From UBA11891 sp049890035 (lineage in GTDB: Bacteria; Bacteroidota; Bacteroidia; Flavobacteriales; Flavobacteriaceae): 64,000 nt of DNA. Position 1 is the stretch's first letter. Each line of letters starts with the position of its first letter. Below, piece after piece: positions 62,201 to 64,000 of the stretch. Position numbers and translations under genes: made by a program. Below the pieces are notes generated by a model. The model was given only the letters and a program-made list of their open reading frames with translations, was not told the DNA's origin and made no database searches. The stretch spans positions 62,001-126,000 of the forward strand of contig JBMHCG010000036.1 of assembly GCA_049890035.1 (NCBI GenBank), in the 5' to 3' direction.

Positions 62201-62700
62201 TTAAGAGCCTGGGGCCACGCTTTGGAAAAGATATGCGGTATGCCACCGAAGTCATTAAAAAGCTGACCGAAGAACAGATTAAAACATTGGAAGAAGAAGG
62301 GGAGTTGGCCGTTCGTATCAACGAAAAAAATAGTATTTTAGAACGCTCGGATGTTGAAATAACGACCAAAGACATTGCAGGTTGGCTGATAGCCTCGAAC
62401 GGAGGTGTCACTGTGGCACTGGATAGCACCCTAACCCCCTCTCTGATTAACGAAGGAATTTCTAGGGAATTGGTCAACCGAATCCAAAACCTCCGAAAAG
62501 ATGCGGGACTTGAAGTTACCGACACGATTGCTGTTCAGATAGAACATCATGAAACACTAGAAAATGCCATAGCAGCGAACAAACGCTATATCATGGAAGA
62601 GACCTTGACCAAAAAATTAGAATTTGTACCTGCCTTATCCCAAGGTCAATCGCTTGCATTTGATACAATAGAGACAACGATTATCATTAATAAAATGTAG
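59296..62700 (+). CDS. ileS: Isoleucyl-tRNA synthetase
   Basis: 1134 residues, the long form. The class I motifs are the HIGH-like GIHHV (residues about 55-59) and KMSKR at 682-686. The editing domain is in between (TTPWTLPSNTALTV), and WFDSGSMP is before KMSKR. The ending segment carries the anticodon-binding domain without the usual zinc cysteines of E. coli-type enzymes, which is typical of the second, eukaryote-like IleRS type. The TonB receptor gene precedes it; the DksA-like gene follows by 2 bases. Confidence 0.97.
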   Translation: MAFKEYKRFDLPSIANEVRNYWEAENIFEKSIRSREGNAPFVFYEGPPSANGMPGIHHVMARAIKDIFCRYKTQKGFQVKRKAGWDTHGLPVELGVEKELGITKDEIGASVSVSDYNQACKKAVMRYTDVWNQLTSQMGYWVDMDDPYVTYESKYIESVWWLLKQIYQKGLLYKGYTIQPYSPKAGTGLSSHELNQPGTYRDVTDTTVTAMFQTIRESLPKALQSDQELYVLAWTTTPWTLPSNTALTVGKKISYAIIQTFNQYTHLPIRVLVAKALVEKVFGKKYNPVKTQAEVAAYNPTEKRIPYWIETYTDGSALLGIRYEQLWEDAPLPIENPENAFRIIAGDFVTTQDGTGIVHTAPTFGADDAKAASEATPPVPPLRVMDENGNCVPLVDLQGKFRPELGALGEKYVKNEYYPQGEAPEKSVDVEIAIRLKERNRAFHVEKYVHSYPNCWRTDKPILYYPLDSWFVKMTAVRDRMVTLNEQINWKPKSTGVGRFGNWLQNANDWNLSRSRFWGIPLPIWRSEDGQQQKVIGSMEEFIVEIENAIEAGVQNENPFASFKVGDFSKTNYETIDLHKNVVDTITLVGTDGKTPLVRENDLIDVWFDSGSMPYAQWHYPFENKEKIDSGEAFPADYIAEGVDQTRGWFYTLHAIGTLVFDQIAFKNVISNGLVLDKKGQKMSKRLGNATDPFETIKKYGPDATRWYMIANANPWDNLKFDVEGIEEVQRKFFGTLYNTYSFFSLYSNLDGFCYEQQPLPKEKRTELDRWILSEMHTLIAQVDAYYEDYEPTKAARVMAEFVQEKLSNWYVRLNRRRFWKGSYGTDKIAAYQTLFECLLSVAKLAAPIAPFYTDRLYQDLMAQTRLENHASVHISKFPSADDRWIDKNLETRINKARLIVSLGLSLRKKEQIKVRQPLQKVMIPVKNQEERNALLAVADQIQSEINVKELELLDDASTILVKEIKPNFKSLGPRFGKDMRYATEVIKKLTEEQIKTLEEEGELAVRINEKNSILERSDVEITTKDIAGWLIASNGGVTVALDSTLTPSLINEGISRELVNRIQNLRKDAGLEVTDTIAVQIEHHETLENAIAANKRYIMEETLTKKLEFVPALSQGQSLAFDTIETTIIINKM

Positions 62701-62702
62701 TT

Positions 62703-63086
62703 ATGGAAAAAGCTACGAAAACACGCTATTCGGATTCTGAATTAGCCGAATTCAGAGACCTTATTGAAGAAAAAATAGAAAAAGCCAAAGCCGATTTAGA
62801 ATTGCTGAAAAGTGCTTACATGAATGATGGGAACAATGGAACTGAAGACACCGCCCCGACATTTAAAGCCTTTGAAGAGGGTTCCGAAACCATGTCCAAG
62901 GAAGCCAATACACAATTAGCCATTCGACAAGAAAAATTTATTCGTGACTTGAAAAATGCTTTGGTCCGTATTGAAAACAAAACCTATGGTATTTGCCGCG
63001 TAACAGGTAAGTTGATCAACAAACAACGTTTGTTGTTGGTACCCCATGCGACGCTAAGCATTGAAGCCAAAAACATTCAAAAATAA
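62703..63086 (+). CDS. TraR/DksA-family protein lacking the zinc cysteines
   Basis: 127 residues. A coiled coil (about residues 10-80) is followed by the DksA-like YGICRVTGKLINKQRLLLVP segment. In DksA four Cys bind zinc; here only the first (in GICRVTG) remains, and the second pair is replaced by SIEA. Such forms are common in Bacteroidota. DksA binds RNA polymerase and acts with ppGpp. It lies in the cluster ileS-dksA-lspA, a conserved flavobacterial order. Its stop overlaps the likely start of the next gene. Confidence 0.9.
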   Translation: MEKATKTRYSDSELAEFRDLIEEKIEKAKADLELLKSAYMNDGNNGTEDTAPTFKAFEEGSETMSKEANTQLAIRQEKFIRDLKNALVRIENKTYGICRVTGKLINKQRLLLVPHATLSIEAKNIQK

Positions 63087-63697
63087 AACTTCTTGGTACG
63101 TTTTTATGGAGTCTTGTGGGAGTTACCGCACTTCCCCAATCTTCACAAATTCAGCATTGGGATGCCAGAAATCTGGCCTCTCTAGAATTGATTATCCCTT
63201 TTTGTGGCACCTTGAAACTGTCTTCACATGATCAAGAGAAAATTCACCTAAGCTATCGGGCTGAAGGGGAATACCAAGAACACATGGGCATCCACACGAC
63301 GCACGAAGCACAGCATATGGAACTTCGTGAATTTCGAAATCCACTGCTTTTGAGCGAATCTGATAAATTGGCTGCCCACAAAATAATCGCCAGTGAATTG
63401 GAATTGACTGTCCCTACACGGTTCATCGTATCTTTGCAAATGAAAAATGGTCGAATGCACATTCAAGGACGTTTCAAACGACTTCGGGTGCAATTGGAAG
63501 AAGGGAGTGGAAAACTCCAATTGGAACAAACCCCTGGTGAGATGCAGACCGCTAGGGCTTCCGTAGATCTTTATCACAGCCAAATGTTTGTTCGTGCTTT
63601 GACCCCGAAAAGATCTTTTGACTGTGGCGATGCGGATCACGCTGATCAATTCCTGATACACAGTCAATCGGGTACTATTCGTTGCTATCCAAATTGA
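63083..63697 (+). CDS. Exported protein of unknown function with apparent ATA start
   Basis: The frame is open from a stop at 63062. A full signal peptide reads (I)KLLGTFLWSLVGVTALPQ when translation begins at ATA 63083-63085, overlapping the dksA stop (ATAA). No ATG, GTG or TTG lies in frame before the signal. The first usable conventional codon is GTG at 63116, which would cut away most of the signal. From ATA the protein has 204 residues. The mature part is beta-rich with internal strands as in DUF2807-type adhesin-like sheets. Family not recognised. One G to A change in ATGA would explain the loss. Confidence 0.6.
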   Translation: MKLLGTFLWSLVGVTALPQSSQIQHWDARNLASLELIIPFCGTLKLSSHDQEKIHLSYRAEGEYQEHMGIHTTHEAQHMELREFRNPLLLSESDKLAAHKIIASELELTVPTRFIVSLQMKNGRMHIQGRFKRLRVQLEEGSGKLQLEQTPGEMQTARASVDLYHSQMFVRALTPKRSFDCGDADHADQFLIHSQSGTIRCYPN

Positions 63698-63727
63698 TAT
63701 ATGTATTTTTGAATTCAATTTTTGCCC

Positions 63728-64000
63728 ATGGTCACGTTTTCGTTTCGTCCTTTAAACGGCTTTACCGCCTGTATCCTTGTCAGTGTCCTCCTTTTGATTG
63801 ACCAATGGATTAAAATCCATATCAAACTAAACTACCCCCTCACCCTATACGGTCAAGATGCCATCATTGATTGGGGATTTTTTAAACTGCTTTTTGTGGA
63901 AAATAAAGGCATGGCAATGGGAACACGCCTGGATACCCTTTTCCCTTTTTTATCCGAATACACGGCTAAACTGTTGTTAACCGCTTTCCGATTAATTGCT
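63728..64000 (+). CDS. lspA: Signal peptidase II (prolipoprotein), N-terminal part
   Basis: The first 91 codons lie in the window. A first membrane helix is followed by DQWIKI (first catalytic-region motif) and FVENKGMAMG, which fits the ENxGAAFG segment of LspA. LspA cleaves lipoprotein signals such as those of several proteins here. The C-terminal Asp motif lies beyond the window. The cluster ileS-dksA-lspA is conserved in flavobacteria. Confidence 0.92.
   Translation, partial: MVTFSFRPLNGFTACILVSVLLLIDQWIKIHIKLNYPLTLYGQDAIIDWGFFKLLFVENKGMAMGTRLDTLFPFLSEYTAKLLLTAFRLIA

Noticed and set aside
59296..62700. Horizontal transfer of the eukaryote-like IleRS type
   Set aside because: Although this type is the one linked to mupirocin resistance elsewhere, it is the usual form in Bacteroidota and sits in conserved ileS-dksA-lspA order.
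1..64000. CRISPR arrays, transposases, integrases or phage genes
   Set aside because: No spaced direct repeats, terminal repeats with transposase, or phage structural proteins were seen. The gene content is core and metabolic.

Overview
The window is a contiguous piece of a Bacteroidota chromosome, almost certainly a marine member of the Flavobacteriia. The evidence is the set of genes typical of that group: the gliding genes gldD and gldE, a DUF4270 lipoprotein, a YpdA-type bacillithiol-disulfide reductase, an atpD-atpC pair apart from the other ATP synthase genes, a COX24-like micro-protein, and SusC-type TonB receptors. Several intergenic regions also carry the Bacteroidota -7 promoter element TAnnTTTG, and Shine-Dalgarno sites are scarce. 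Genes are dense on both strands. No tRNA, rRNA, insertion sequence, prophage or CRISPR array was seen. Most of the content is core or niche metabolism rather than mobile DNA. Only one stretch above 300 bases (10442-10904) lacks a confident gene.

Layout. 1-2.9 kb: the end of a CAP-domain protein, then a minus-strand operon of a small membrane protein, a SulP transporter and a beta-carbonic anhydrase (inorganic carbon handling). 2.9-8.6 kb: two large exported proteins, a VPS10/BNR beta-propeller and a DUF4953-type zinc metalloprotease. 8.8-10.4 kb: small exported proteins and a GNAT acetyltransferase. 10.9-16.9 kb: an HxlR regulator followed by beta-oxidation genes (3-hydroxyacyl-CoA dehydrogenase, EamA exporter, enoyl-CoA hydratase, acyl-CoA dehydrogenase, etfB, etfA), closed by a convergent thioesterase. 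17.3-23.2 kb: a ThuA-like protein and a minus-strand gluconate operon (gntK, gnd, gntP, an exported SMP-30 lactonase, and a pterin dehydratase-like gene). 23.3-30.1 kb: exported proteins, a SET-domain protein, and an apparent operon of M20 amidohydrolase, secreted protein, BASS symporter and thiolase. 30.2-33.6 kb: an active and an inactive M16 peptidase in tandem. 33.6-40.7 kb: mutY-ssb-gldE-gldD-EamA facing HU, the COX24-like micro-gene, rng and recX. 40.8-45.6 kb: atpD-atpC and a TonB receptor. 45.7-50.2 kb: acyltransferase, YpdA, DinB and DUF4270. 50.2-56.8 kb: a truncated starch-synthase-like protein, panC, panD, a flippase-like protein, radA, gdhA and recO. 56.7-64 kb: TonB receptor, ileS, a DksA-like protein, an exported protein and lspA.

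How the genes work together. The gluconate operon can take external gluconolactone to ribulose-5-phosphate. The acyl-CoA genes form a beta-oxidation set whose electrons leave through the ETF, and the thiolase at 25.9 kb could finish the spiral. SulP and carbonic anhydrase probably move and interconvert bicarbonate and CO2. The best leads for something undescribed are the starch-synthase-like/DUF4270 gene pair, the M16 pair with its added C-terminal domain, an exported protein that appears to have lost its ATG start (63083), and a pseudoknot-like arrangement at the 3' end of the SET-domain gene.
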